64,000 nucleotides of DNA from Paenibacillus woosongensis (GTDB lineage Bacteria > Bacillota > Bacilli > Paenibacillales > Paenibacillaceae): the NCBI RefSeq assembly GCF_030122845.1, contig NZ_CP126084.1, forward strand, positions 2,604,001 to 2,668,000, written 5' to 3'. Positions 7,508 through 15,410 of this stretch are shown one piece after another (position 1 is the stretch's first letter; every line of letters starts with the position of its first letter). The notes beneath the pieces were generated by a model. The model worked only from the letters and a program-made list of their open reading frames with translations, made no database searches and was not told the DNA's origin. The position numbers were made by a program, and so were the translations under genes.

Positions 7508-8365
7508 ATGGCACAAATTATTCATCCGCAGGCGGAGATTGGCCTGGTTCGTTTGAAGGTACAAAACTTAGAACGCTCAATCGCTTTCTATGAAGAGGTG
7601 ATTGGGCTGAAGCTATTGAAGCAAGAGGGCAATGTGGCCGAGCTTGCTGCCGATGGGCGCCATGCGCTCGTAGTTCTGGAAGCAAACGACAGCTATCGCA
7701 TATCGGCAAGCCGCTCTTCCGGTCTTTATCATTTTGCAATATTGCTGCCCGACAGAGTGTCGCTTGGCTTGGCGCTGCGCAACTTGGCCAAGCATAATGT
7801 TTCAGTCGGTCAGGGGGATCACCTTGTAAGCGAAGCTCTATATCTGAATGATCCGGACAATAACGGGATAGAAATTTATGCGGATCGGCCGCGGGAAACC
7901 TGGCAGCGCAGCGCCGACGGGGAGTATGTGATGACGACCGATCCTGTGGATATTGAGGGGCTGCTGCATATATCCGAACAGGCGCAGTGGCAGGGACTCC
8001 CTGCTGATACGGTAATTGGCCATGTTCATTTTCATGTAGGCGATCTCCGGCAGGCCAAGCATTTCTACTGCGATGTGCTCGGCTTCGAGGTTTCGGCTCA
8101 TTACGGCTCGGCTGCATTGTTCATTTCCGCGGGCGGTTACCATCACCATATTGGGCTTAACACCTGGGCAGGAGTGGGTGCGCCGCCTGCAGCTGCTGAT
8201 GCAACCGGCTTGGCGTATTACACCGTAACACTGCCTCATCAGCAGGCGCTGGCCGAGGTGGAGGCCCGGATTATAGAAGCAGGCTTAGCATTCGAACGCG
8301 TAGAAAATGCTATTACAGTAAATGATCCTTTCGGGATCCAAACACAATTAATTGTAAAAGGATAA
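7508..8365 (+). CDS. CatE-like ring-cleavage dioxygenase/glyoxalase (VOC family), copy 1
   Basis: This 285-aa protein consists of two vicinal-oxygen-chelate modules (about residues 10-125 and 165-280), as in Bacillus subtilis CatE, a catechol-2,3-dioxygenase. Typical segments are GLVRLKVQNLERSIAFYEEV, SGLYHFAIL, SEALYLNDPDNNGIEIYADR and the metal-binding GGYHHHIGLNTWAG. The VOC metal site uses His/His/Glu, and suitable residues are present. The frame extends up to TTG 7406, but that codon is the -35 box; ATG 7508 follows GGAAGGGG and gives the family length. The gene is monocistronic between its own promoter and a terminator, close to an HxlR repressor gene and a second catE paralogue. It probably detoxifies catechols or quinones. 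Confidence 0.88.
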   Translation: MAQIIHPQAEIGLVRLKVQNLERSIAFYEEVIGLKLLKQEGNVAELAADGRHALVVLEANDSYRISASRSSGLYHFAILLPDRVSLGLALRNLAKHNVSVGQGDHLVSEALYLNDPDNNGIEIYADRPRETWQRSADGEYVMTTDPVDIEGLLHISEQAQWQGLPADTVIGHVHFHVGDLRQAKHFYCDVLGFEVSAHYGSAALFISAGGYHHHIGLNTWAGVGAPPAAADATGLAYYTVTLPHQQALAEVEARIIEAGLAFERVENAITVNDPFGIQTQLIVKG

Positions 8366-8370
8366 TAACT

Positions 8371-8430
8371 CACCGAAGAAAAGCACTGAGGCACTAGGAG
8401 CTGTAAGTTCCTGAGCTTCGGTGTTTTATT
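8371..8430. terminator. Terminator between the convergent catE-like and hxlR genes
   Basis: CACCGAAG (8371-8378) pairs with CTTCGGTG (8416-8423), followed by TTTTATT. The long loop holds an inner AGGA/TCCT stem. Confidence 0.65.
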
Positions 8431-8484
8431 AATGAGGAGCTGAACTTTGGACTTTATCCGGCCCCATCATTCAATATGCAGGAA

Positions 8485-8793
8485 TTATGTTTTTAGCCAA
8501 TGTTGAGAAAACTTTTCGATTTCACTAAAAATAGGTTCAAATGCTAAACCTTTATCCGTTAAGGAATATTCAATCCGTACAGGAGTTTCCGGATAAATTT
8601 CTCTTTTGATTATTCCTTCATTCTCTAAATCCTTCAATCTCTCTGAAAGCACTTTGCCGCTTATTCCGATTGCCGTTTCAATATTACAAAAGCGCTGCGG
8701 GCCAGATAATAACTGATAAATTATCAATCCCGTCCATCTTTGGCTTAGTAAACCCATAGCTTGTTCAAACCCCGGACAAATTGATTTATCCAA
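8485..8793 (-). CDS. HxlR/DUF24 family redox-sensing repressor (YodB/CatR-like)
   Basis: This is a 102-aa single-domain winged-helix regulator. The start MDKSICPGFEQAMGLLSQRW matches the YodB/CatR layout, in which a Cys at position 6 or 7 senses quinones and diamide; here it is Cys6, the only cysteine before the recognition helix region. The rest follows the family: GPQRFCNIETAI, GISGKVLSERLKDLENEGII, then the wing EIYPETPVRIEYSLTDKG. It is divergent from the doxX/catE operon and convergent with catE copy 1, the same gene company as CatR/YodB in Bacillus. Dyads overlapping both nearby promoters are probable targets. Assignment to the family is firm; which promoter it binds is inferred. Confidence 0.92.
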   Translation of the reverse strand: MDKSICPGFEQAMGLLSQRWTGLIIYQLLSGPQRFCNIETAIGISGKVLSERLKDLENEGIIKREIYPETPVRIEYSLTDKGLAFEPIFSEIEKFSQHWLKT

Positions 8794-8866
8794 TCGAATC
8801 CCCTCCTTATATCCTTAGTATATCACTTTCCACAAGTTCTATCATTACTTTTACATAATTACACAC

Positions 8867-8899
8867 TTGACGTTTGTTAGTTATATAAATATAATAACT
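8867..8899 (+). promoter_or_regulatory. Promoter with overlapping operator of the doxX-catE-LLM operon
   Basis: TTGACG (8867-8872), 17 bp, TATAAT (8890-8895). A 21-bp dyad AGTTAT-N9-ATAACT (8879-8899) covers the spacer and -10. Its overall size equals that of the two operators at 7422-7466, but the half-site differs. Confidence 0.75.
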
Positions 8900-8982
8900 T
8901 ACATAAAGTAACCAAATGATAAATTGAGGCTTTGTTTTTCCGGTTTATACGGTTGGCATCATAATGGAGGAGTGTTTAGTCA

Positions 8983-9390
8983 ATGGTAAGAAAAGATGAG
9001 TTGGGTTTGACTTTGTTGAGGTTGAGTTTAGGTATCACATTCTTGATACACGGGTTGGACAAATTCCAAAGTGGAATTGCTGGTACTGCGACCTTTTTCG
9101 AAAGCTTGGGGCTGCCTGGTTTTGCTGCCTATGTTGTAGCGCTAGTTGAATTGTTAGGCGGCATTGCAATGATATTAGGGCTTGGAACAAGGGTTGTCGC
9201 CGGTTTATTCGCGATTATCATGGCGGTTGCGATTTTTAAAGTAAAACTTGCCATAGGCTTCCTTGGCAATGGACAAATGGCTGGATATGAGCTGGATTTG
9301 ATTTTACTTGTCATTTCCGTTTATCTCGCCTTGAAGAATAAAACTTCCTGGGCATTAGACAATATTTTGTTCCAGACGAAAAAAGCTTAA
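8983..9390 (+). CDS. DoxX family membrane protein (CatD-like)
   Basis: This 135-aa integral membrane protein has four predicted hydrophobic segments (about residues 10-25, 47-68, 72-92 and 102-118) and the DoxX signature near the N-terminus: GLTLLRLSLGITFLIHGLDKF. B. subtilis CatD/MhqP belong to this family and are co-expressed with ring-cleavage dioxygenases under quinone stress. DoxX proteins are thought to work with quinone or thiol redox partners at the membrane; the exact reaction is unknown. GGAGGAG upstream sets ATG 8983. It is the first gene of an operon with a CatE-like gene (11-bp gap) and an LLM monooxygenase gene, divergent from the HxlR repressor gene. Confidence 0.88.
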   Translation: MVRKDELGLTLLRLSLGITFLIHGLDKFQSGIAGTATFFESLGLPGFAAYVVALVELLGGIAMILGLGTRVVAGLFAIIMAVAIFKVKLAIGFLGNGQMAGYELDLILLVISVYLALKNKTSWALDNILFQTKKA

Positions 9391-9401
9391 AAGGGGTGTG
9401 T

Positions 9402-10256
9402 ATGATGAGCTTTCACCGTGAACCCAATATTTATGTCGGGCAAGTAAATCTAAAGGTTCAACATTTAGAACGTGCGCTGAAATTTTATAAGGAGATCATC
9501 GGGTTTAAGGTCCTGGACCAAACAGAAAAAACAGCGAACTTGACCGCAGATGGAAAGACGGTTTTGCTGTCCATTGAACAACCTGATAACGTCGTGCCGA
9601 TGCAAGGAAAGACCACGGGCTTGTACCATTTTGCTTTGCTCCTGCCTAGCCGCTCTGATTTGGCGCGCATCGTTCAGCATTTCGCTCATCTTGGGCTAAG
9701 AATCGGTTCTTCCGATCATCTTGTCAGTGAAGCTCTTTACTTATCGGATCCGGATGGAAACGGGATTGAAATTTACAGAGACCGTGATCCTTCGGAATGG
9801 GTATGGAATAAAGGTGAAGTGGAAATGGCTGTGGATCCATTGAATTTTAGTGACCTTCTATCGGGAGCAGATCAGAACAAAGCATGGGAAGGGTTGCCTG
9901 CCGAAACAGTGATGGGGCATATCCATTTGCACGTATCTGATTTGCATCGGGCGGAAGAATTTTATGTTAAGGGACTTGGATTCGAGATCGTCAACCGATA
10001 TGGGGCGCAGGCGATGTTCATTTCTACGGGTAAATACCATCACCATATTGGATTAAATACATGGAATGGTGTGGGTGCCCCCCGTCCAGCTGAGAACAGT
10101 GCCGGTCTCAAGGCGTTTACATTAATGTATCCCAATGCTGCAGCACGAGAGCAAGTCATCGCAAATTTGAAAAATATAGGTGCATCTGTTACAGAGGAAA
10201 ATGGGGCATTCGCTGCAGCCGACCCGTCAGGGAATCGTATTCTAATGCTGGTCTGA
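9402..10256 (+). CDS. catE: CatE-like ring-cleavage dioxygenase/glyoxalase (VOC family), copy 2
   Basis: This 284-aa paralogue of the protein at 7508-8365 has the same two-module VOC layout. Shared blocks include VNLKVQHLERALKFYKEI, TGLYHFALLLPSRSD, SEALYLSDPDGNGIEIYRDR, MGHIHLHVSDLHRAEEFY and YHHHIGLNTWNGVGAP. ATG 9402 and ATG 9405 both follow AAGGGGTG; 9405 has the better spacing. An in-frame GTG at 9396 overlaps the ribosome binding site and is unlikely. Its place right after a DoxX gene reproduces the catDE order, so extradiol cleavage of catechols formed under quinone stress is the best guess. The substrate is not proven. Confidence 0.9.
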   Translation: MMSFHREPNIYVGQVNLKVQHLERALKFYKEIIGFKVLDQTEKTANLTADGKTVLLSIEQPDNVVPMQGKTTGLYHFALLLPSRSDLARIVQHFAHLGLRIGSSDHLVSEALYLSDPDGNGIEIYRDRDPSEWVWNKGEVEMAVDPLNFSDLLSGADQNKAWEGLPAETVMGHIHLHVSDLHRAEEFYVKGLGFEIVNRYGAQAMFISTGKYHHHIGLNTWNGVGAPRPAENSAGLKAFTLMYPNAAAREQVIANLKNIGASVTEENGAFAAADPSGNRILMLV

Positions 10257-10284
10257 TCCTAAAAAGCTTTACAGGAGGAGTGTC

Positions 10285-11355
10285 ATGAAAGAGGGAGAAC
10301 GGTCTTTAAATTCAGGTATCGAAATTGGACTTTATACGCTTGCAGATCTAGGTCCCGACCCCCTTACCGGAACAAAGGTTAGTGCACAGCAAAGGATTAA
10401 GGATATCATCGCAGCGGCAAAACTTGCGGATGAGGCGGGTTTTGATGTTTTTGGAGTTGGTGAACATCATCGGCTGGACTATGCCGTGTCCGCTCCTCCG
10501 GTGATTTTGGCCGCCATTGCTCAAGTCACGAAGCGAATCAAACTGACAAGCGCAACCACAGTGCTTAGCACGGCAGATCCCGTTCGTCTGTTTGAAGACT
10601 TTGCGACGTTAGATCTAGTGTCGGACGGCCGGGCAGAGATTGTTGCTGGTCGAGGGGCATTTGTGGAGTCTTTCCCTCTTTTCGGTTATGGCACCAGCGA
10701 TTATGATGAATTGTTTTCAGAGCATCTGGATTTATTTTTAAAACTTAACAAGAATGACAAAATAACTTGGAGCGGACAATTTCGCCCCCCGCTAAGGAAT
10801 GCCGAAATTTCCCCTCGGCCTGTACAAAAGCAGCTGCCCATCTGGGTGGGTGTCGGGGGGACGCTGGCTAGCGCTGCTCGCGCAGGCCGGTTAGGGGTCC
10901 CAATGGCTATAGCGATGCTTGGCGGTGAACCGGAACGATTTATGCCTCTTGTCGCAGCATACCGTAGCGCGGGGATAGAGGCTGGACATGATTTTGAAGC
11001 TCTTAAGCTGGGCGTGACGGGGCACGGGTACGTCTCGAATACTACCCAGCAAGCCAAGGATGAATTTTATCCTTATTACTCGAATTATTGGTCGTATGTG
11101 AACCGCCAGCGAGGAATGGCGTTCAGAATGACGCGAGCTGATTATGAACAGATGACAGGTCCGAATACGGCCCTGTTTGTGGGCAGCCCACAGCAGATTG
11201 CAGAGAAAATTCTGCGTCAGTACGAGCTTTTTGGACATCAACGTTTCATCGCACAGATTGACATCGGCGGCATACCATTTCATAAAGTTGCTTCAGGCAT
11301 TGAACTCCTCGCTGCAGAAGTAATTCCAGTTGTCCGCAGAGCAACGAGTAAATAA
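10285..11355 (+). CDS. LLM-class flavin-dependent oxidoreductase
   Basis: This 356-aa protein has the bacterial-luciferase-like TIM-barrel sequence. Landmarks are ADEAGFDVFGVGEHHRLDY near residue 50, LTSATTVLSTADPVRLFEDFATLDL near residue 90, GRAEIVAGRG near residue 118, the PIWVGVGGTLASAARAGRLG flavin-phosphate region near residue 190, and FVGSPQQIAEKIL near residue 295. It would use reduced FMN and O2 (or F420 in some relatives) to oxygenate a small molecule. AGGAGGAG precedes ATG 10285. It is the last gene of the doxX-catE operon, 28 bp behind catE, and is followed by a terminator. Its likely role is oxidation of aromatic or quinone compounds, as context suggests. Confidence 0.88.
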   Translation: MKEGERSLNSGIEIGLYTLADLGPDPLTGTKVSAQQRIKDIIAAAKLADEAGFDVFGVGEHHRLDYAVSAPPVILAAIAQVTKRIKLTSATTVLSTADPVRLFEDFATLDLVSDGRAEIVAGRGAFVESFPLFGYGTSDYDELFSEHLDLFLKLNKNDKITWSGQFRPPLRNAEISPRPVQKQLPIWVGVGGTLASAARAGRLGVPMAIAMLGGEPERFMPLVAAYRSAGIEAGHDFEALKLGVTGHGYVSNTTQQAKDEFYPYYSNYWSYVNRQRGMAFRMTRADYEQMTGPNTALFVGSPQQIAEKILRQYELFGHQRFIAQIDIGGIPFHKVASGIELLAAEVIPVVRRATSK

Positions 11356-11410
11356 GCGGTTTACGGTAGTCTCCGAAGAACAATAATAAGATCGGGAATT
11401 ATGCAACCCG

Positions 11411-11459
11411 GCTTGCCTCCTTGTTAGCCTCTATATTGGCTGACAAGGGGCTTTTTTTG
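11411..11459 (+). terminator. Terminator of the doxX-catE-LLM operon
   Basis: CCTTGTTAGCC (from 11420) pairs with GGCTGACAAGG (ending 11448) with one mismatch, followed by GGC and seven T residues. Confidence 0.8.
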
Positions 11460-11541
11460 TATAACAAGGTATTTCGAACAAATAATGCTCATATTTGACT
11501 ATTTGTGATTACATTTTCTCGAATTCGTGCCATTAATTTAG

Positions 11542-11558
11542 TTGTAAACGCTTTACAA
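11542..11558. promoter_or_regulatory. CcpA catabolite-response element (cre) of the fructose operon
   Basis: TTGTAAACGCTTTACAA is a near-perfect palindrome that fits the cre consensus (TGNAANCGNTNNCA with extended arms). It overlaps the -35 box of the fru promoter, so CcpA/HPr-Ser-P binding would block RNA polymerase when better sugars are present. Confidence 0.85.
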
Positions 11559-11580
11559 AATTAAAACGATCATATATAAT
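11552..11580 (+). promoter_or_regulatory. Promoter of fruR-fruK-fruA
   Basis: TTTACA (11552-11557), a 17-bp spacer, TATAAT (11575-11580), inside a cre/operator-rich leader about 100 bp upstream of fruR. The rest of the 11,460-11,677 gap is AT-rich with no gene. Confidence 0.75.
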
Positions 11581-11602
11581 CATAAACAACAGCAAACGAT
11601 CA
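11564..11602. promoter_or_regulatory. Candidate FruR operator repeats
   Basis: AAACGATCA occurs twice as a direct repeat, at 11564-11572 and 11594-11602, exactly 30 bp (three helical turns) apart. One copy lies in the promoter spacer and one downstream of the start site. DeoR-type repressors such as FruR often bind such repeats, and the regulator is the first gene of the operon. Confidence 0.5.
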
Positions 11603-11677
11603 CGTATGAGCGTAATCTTCTAAGTTTATGATATATATTATAAAGATAGAAACCGCACTAGAAATGAGGTTAGAACA

Positions 11678-12463
11678 ATGACAACCCTTTTTGAAGAAGA
11701 ACGCAAACGAGAGATCGCGCAATATGTACAAAGCCGAGGCCGGGCATTGGTTCCGGAGCTGGCTGTACAGTTCAATGTATCCGAATCGACCGTACGCCGG
11801 GATTTAAGAGACTTGGAAGAAGCGAGACAGCTGCGCAGAACGCATGGAGGTGCGGTCGCCATTGAGCAGGATAGTGTGGAACCGACCTTTATCGAGAAAG
11901 AAGACCGCTATCGGTCACAAAAGGAAGAGATCGCCCGCAGCGCATTAGCCTTCATCGAGGAGGGGGATACGATCTTTCTCGATTCGGGTACGACAACATA
12001 TTATTTGGCTCAGCATCTGAAAGACTTCCAGGAGCTGACCGTGGTCACGAACTCGAATATGGTCGCAGAGGTGCTAAAGCAGGCCAAGCATATTCAGATC
12101 CTGCTTACCGGAGGTACGCTGCGTCATGAAACCCAAGCGATGGTTGGTCCGCTAGCGAATCGTTCCATTGGAGCCATTCGCGTAAATAAATTGTTTCTGG
12201 CGATGAATGGCGTAGATACGGACGCCGGCCTGACCACGCCGAATTTGACTGAAGCGGAAACGAAGCGCTGCATGATTCAGGCGGCTAAGCAAATTATTTT
12301 AGTGGCTGACCATAGCAAATTCGGTCAAGTTTCATTTGCGAAGGTTGCAGATTTGTCGGAAATTCATCACTGTATCGTCGATGAAGCGGTATCAGAGCAG
12401 GCAATCGGCGAGATGGAAGCGGAAGGGATCAAAGTCACGATAGCGGGGAGAACATCAAGATGA
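11678..12463 (+). CDS. fruR: DeoR-family repressor of the fructose operon
   Basis: This 261-aa DeoR/GlpR-family regulator has an N-terminal winged helix (about residues 5-57, including FNVSESTVRRDLRDLEEARQLRRTHGGA, the DeoR signature) and a C-terminal DeoRC sugar-phosphate sensor domain (FLDSGTTTYYLAQHL, LLTGGTLRHETQAMVGP, VADHSKFGQVSFAKV). Relatives in Bacillus bind fructose 1-phosphate and release the fru promoter. The stop overlaps the start of fruK by four bases (ATGA), showing translational coupling. The gene is first in the operon behind a cre site and direct repeats that are its probable operators. Confidence 0.93.
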   Translation: MTTLFEEERKREIAQYVQSRGRALVPELAVQFNVSESTVRRDLRDLEEARQLRRTHGGAVAIEQDSVEPTFIEKEDRYRSQKEEIARSALAFIEEGDTIFLDSGTTTYYLAQHLKDFQELTVVTNSNMVAEVLKQAKHIQILLTGGTLRHETQAMVGPLANRSIGAIRVNKLFLAMNGVDTDAGLTTPNLTEAETKRCMIQAAKQIILVADHSKFGQVSFAKVADLSEIHHCIVDEAVSEQAIGEMEAEGIKVTIAGRTSR

Positions 12464-13398
12464 AGACAATTCATACGGTAACTTTAAATCCGGCAGTAGA
12501 CAAGACTGTAACAGTGGAACACTTCGCGCCGGGCGAATTGAACCGGATCAAGACGATGCGCACAGATGCCGGGGGCAAGGGCATCAATGTCGCCAAAGTT
12601 TTACATAGCTTCTCGGTTCCTGTCATCGCATGGGGGATCCAGGGAGGGCATCAAGGAAAAATCATCTTAGATAAGCTGAGTGAACAGGGAATTCCGTCTC
12701 GGTTCATCGAGGCTGAAGGAGAGACTCGCACGAATCTGAAGGTCGTCGATGAACATACAAAGCAAACGACCGAACTTAACGAAGCAGGCTGCGTACCTAG
12801 CCGAGAGCATTTGGAACAGTTCCTTGCCTGTTATGAAGCCGGACTGGACGAAGCGGCTATCGTCGTCCTCGGAGGAAGCTTGCCTCCGGGAACGCCTGCA
12901 GATTACTATCGTCGTCTGATCGAAATTGCAAATCGCAAGGGGGTGCGAACGATTTTGGATGCTGACGGAGAGGCTCTGGCCCGCGGAATCGAAGCCGTGC
13001 CTTTTGCCCTTAAGCCCAACATTCATGAGTTGGAGACGCTATTTGGAACGAAATTCACGAGCGAGGAACAAATTGTATCAGCAGCAAGAGGTTTGGTTAG
13101 CAAAGGCATGTCTTATGTCTTGGTATCCATGGGAGGCGAGGGCTCGATTCTGGTTACGAAAGAGGAAGCGTATCGCGCAAGGCCATTCCCGATTACACCG
13201 CTTAGCACGGTTGGGGCGGGGGATTCGATGGTCGCTGCGATGGCATACTGTCTGCTTGACTGCAAGACAACCGCGGAGATGGCACGTTGGACCTCAGCGG
13301 CGGGTACGGTCACCGCATCCAAATCAGGAACCGATGTCTGTACGATGGATCAAGTGGAGGAATCGCTTGACCGGATCGAAATCGAACCGATGATGTAA
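12460..13398 (+). CDS. fruK: 1-phosphofructokinase
   Basis: This 312-aa PfkB/ribokinase-family kinase phosphorylates fructose 1-phosphate to fructose 1,6-bisphosphate with ATP. Family marks are an early LNPAVDKTVTV, the substrate loop DAGGKGINVAKVLHSF (about residues 37-52) and the C-terminal anion-hole/catalytic Asp motif STVGAGDSMVAAMAY near residue 250. The length is normal. It overlaps fruR by 4 bp and is followed 40 bp later by the fructose PTS permease gene, the standard fruRKA order of Gram-positive bacteria. Confidence 0.96.
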   Translation: MKTIHTVTLNPAVDKTVTVEHFAPGELNRIKTMRTDAGGKGINVAKVLHSFSVPVIAWGIQGGHQGKIILDKLSEQGIPSRFIEAEGETRTNLKVVDEHTKQTTELNEAGCVPSREHLEQFLACYEAGLDEAAIVVLGGSLPPGTPADYYRRLIEIANRKGVRTILDADGEALARGIEAVPFALKPNIHELETLFGTKFTSEEQIVSAARGLVSKGMSYVLVSMGGEGSILVTKEEAYRARPFPITPLSTVGAGDSMVAAMAYCLLDCKTTAEMARWTSAAGTVTASKSGTDVCTMDQVEESLDRIEIEPMM

Positions 13399-13438
13399 CC
13401 GGGCGGGAAGTTCATCATGATGAGGAGGAGAATGAACA

Positions 13439-14815
13439 ATGAGTAAAATCATAGCTGTAACGGCATGTCCCACGGGAGTAGCTCATACGTATATGGCTGC
13501 GGAGTCGCTCATCAAGGCGGCGAAAGCGAAGAACATCGAGCTCAAGGTGGAGACGCGCGGTGCAATTGGAGTCGAGAACGAACTGACGGAGCAGGATATT
13601 GCCGAGGCTCATGCGGTGATTCTCGCTGCGGATACCGATGTCCTTGAATCCCGGTTTGCGGGTAAGCCTGTGGTGAAGGTGGGTGTGGCCCAAGCGTTGA
13701 AAGACCCTGCCGGATTGCTCGACCAGGCCTTGGCGATGAAGGCGGCATCTGCTGATGATTACTTGAAGCAGATCAATCAAGCGAAATCTGAGCGTGGTGC
13801 TTCACGCAAAGGGCCATACAAACATCTGATGACAGGGGTATCGGCGATGCTTCCGCTCGTCGTTGCTGGCGGATTGTTGATAGCGATTTCATTTATTTTT
13901 GGTATTGAAGCATTTAATGAGAAGGGTACACTGGCCGCAGCGCTTATGGATATTGGCGGAGGAGCAGCCTTCGCTCTGATGGTGCCCATCCTTGCCGGGT
14001 TCATCGCTTTCTCGATCGCCGAGAAGCCGGGACTGGCCCCAGGCCTTGTCGGTGGGATGCTGGCTTCGCAAATCGGCGCGGGATTCATCGGCGGGATTGC
14101 TGCCGGTTTTCTGGCAGGTTACTTGGCCAAATGGCTTAAAGATTGGATCAAGCTGCCGCGCAACCTGGAAGGCCTTAAGCCGATCCTGATTATTCCGCTT
14201 CTGGCAACAGGCATTACCGGATTGCTCATGATCTACGTCATCGGAGAGCCGGTCAAATTCACGATGGACGGACTGACGAACTGGCTAAATACGATCGGCT
14301 CTACCAATGCGGTGCTGCTCGGGCTGCTGCTCGGCGCTATGATGGCTTTCGATATGGGCGGTCCGGTGAATAAAGCTGCTTACACCTTTGCGGTTGGCCT
14401 TTTGGCCAGCAGTGTCTATGGTCCGATGGCCGCGGTGATGGCCGCGGGGATGACCCCGCCGCTCGGATTGTGGCTGGCTACCATCATCGCGCCGAAGAAA
14501 TTTACGCTTGATGAGAGAAATGCGGGCAAGTCAGCCGCCGTACTGGGCATTTCATTCATTACCGAGGGTGCGATTCCGTTTGCGGCCGGCGATCCATTCC
14601 GCGTAATTCCTTCCATTATGGCAGGTTCGGCGGTAACCGGAGCCTTGTCCATGCTGTTTGGGGCTACGCTGCAAGCACCCCATGGCGGAATCTTCGTCTT
14701 GGCGATTCCCAATGCCGTAACGCAAGTAGGTCTGTATGCACTGGCGATTGCGATCGGAACCATCGTAACAGCCTTAATACTATCCGTTTTGAAAAAACCT
14801 GTAATTAACAACTAG
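13439..14815 (+). CDS. fruA: PTS fructose transporter subunit IIBC
   Basis: The 458-aa protein joins a cytosolic IIB-Fru domain (residues 1-100; phosphocysteine Cys10 in ACPTGVAHTYMAAE) to a membrane IIC domain (about residues 125-455). IIC segments include VSAMLPLVVAGGLLIAISFIFG, GPVNKAAYTFAVGLLA and FITEGAIPFAAGDP. It imports fructose and releases fructose 1-phosphate for FruK. Unlike the single-chain IIABC of B. subtilis, the IIA domain is encoded by the next gene. The ribosome binding site is GAGGAGG ahead of ATG 13439. Confidence 0.94.
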   Translation: MSKIIAVTACPTGVAHTYMAAESLIKAAKAKNIELKVETRGAIGVENELTEQDIAEAHAVILAADTDVLESRFAGKPVVKVGVAQALKDPAGLLDQALAMKAASADDYLKQINQAKSERGASRKGPYKHLMTGVSAMLPLVVAGGLLIAISFIFGIEAFNEKGTLAAALMDIGGGAAFALMVPILAGFIAFSIAEKPGLAPGLVGGMLASQIGAGFIGGIAAGFLAGYLAKWLKDWIKLPRNLEGLKPILIIPLLATGITGLLMIYVIGEPVKFTMDGLTNWLNTIGSTNAVLLGLLLGAMMAFDMGGPVNKAAYTFAVGLLASSVYGPMAAVMAAGMTPPLGLWLATIIAPKKFTLDERNAGKSAAVLGISFITEGAIPFAAGDPFRVIPSIMAGSAVTGALSMLFGATLQAPHGGIFVLAIPNAVTQVGLYALAIAIGTIVTALILSVLKKPVINN

Positions 14816-14828
14816 GTGGGTGAACAAC

Positions 14829-15281
14829 TTGAAAATTATTGAACTCCTGAACGAACATGCTATTTTGATGCCATTAAATGCAGCAAGCAGGGAGGAATGC
14901 ATCCACGCGATGATTGACGCCCTCGAACAATCCGGAGCGGTTGCCGATAAATCTGCTTATTTAGAAGCGGTAATGAACCGTGAGAAAATGAGCTCTACGG
15001 GAATCGGTTTTAAGGTAGCCATTCCCCATGGCAAATCGTCCGGCGTGAAAGAACCGGCTCTAGCCTTCGCTAAGCTCGCGAATCCGCTGGATTGGAGCTC
15101 AATCGACGGTCAGCCCGTCTCGATTGTCTTCATGATTGCCGTACCGGAGGAAGCGAAAGGGAACGAGCATTTGCAAATTCTTGTCGCGCTGTCCCGGAAA
15201 CTGATGGACGATGATTTCAGAAGCCAGCTTTTGTCCGTTTCCGACCGTGGGCAGCTGCTCAAGCTTTTAGAAACGATTTAA
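14829..15281 (+). CDS. PTS fructose transporter subunit IIA
   Basis: This 150-aa IIA-Fru/Mtl-type domain passes phosphate from HPr to the IIB domain of FruA. The phosphorylated histidine is in VAIPHGKSSGVKEP near residue 63. The frame opens at GTG 14820, but that codon lies inside the Shine-Dalgarno run AGGTGGGTGA. TTG 14829 is correctly spaced and gives a family-like N-terminus (MKIIELLNEHAILMPLNA). It is the last gene of the fru operon and is followed by a terminator. Confidence 0.9.
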   Translation: MKIIELLNEHAILMPLNAASREECIHAMIDALEQSGAVADKSAYLEAVMNREKMSSTGIGFKVAIPHGKSSGVKEPALAFAKLANPLDWSSIDGQPVSIVFMIAVPEEAKGNEHLQILVALSRKLMDDDFRSQLLSVSDRGQLLKLLETI

Positions 15282-15298
15282 GGATCAATCATTTCTTG

Positions 15299-15340
15299 AA
15301 CGGCCGCTTGAACCGTTATACGGTAAGCGGCCGTTTTATA
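15299..15340 (+). terminator. Terminator of the fru operon
   Basis: AACGGCCGCTT (15299-15309) pairs perfectly with AAGCGGCCGTT (15325-15335). The loop contains a second ACCGT/ACGGT stem, and TTATATT follows. Confidence 0.85.
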
Positions 15341-15410
15341 TTGTGAAATAAACGGCATCCGTTGTAAAATGAGTTATCAGACATTTGACCTTGTATCGTG
15401 GGGGGATGAC

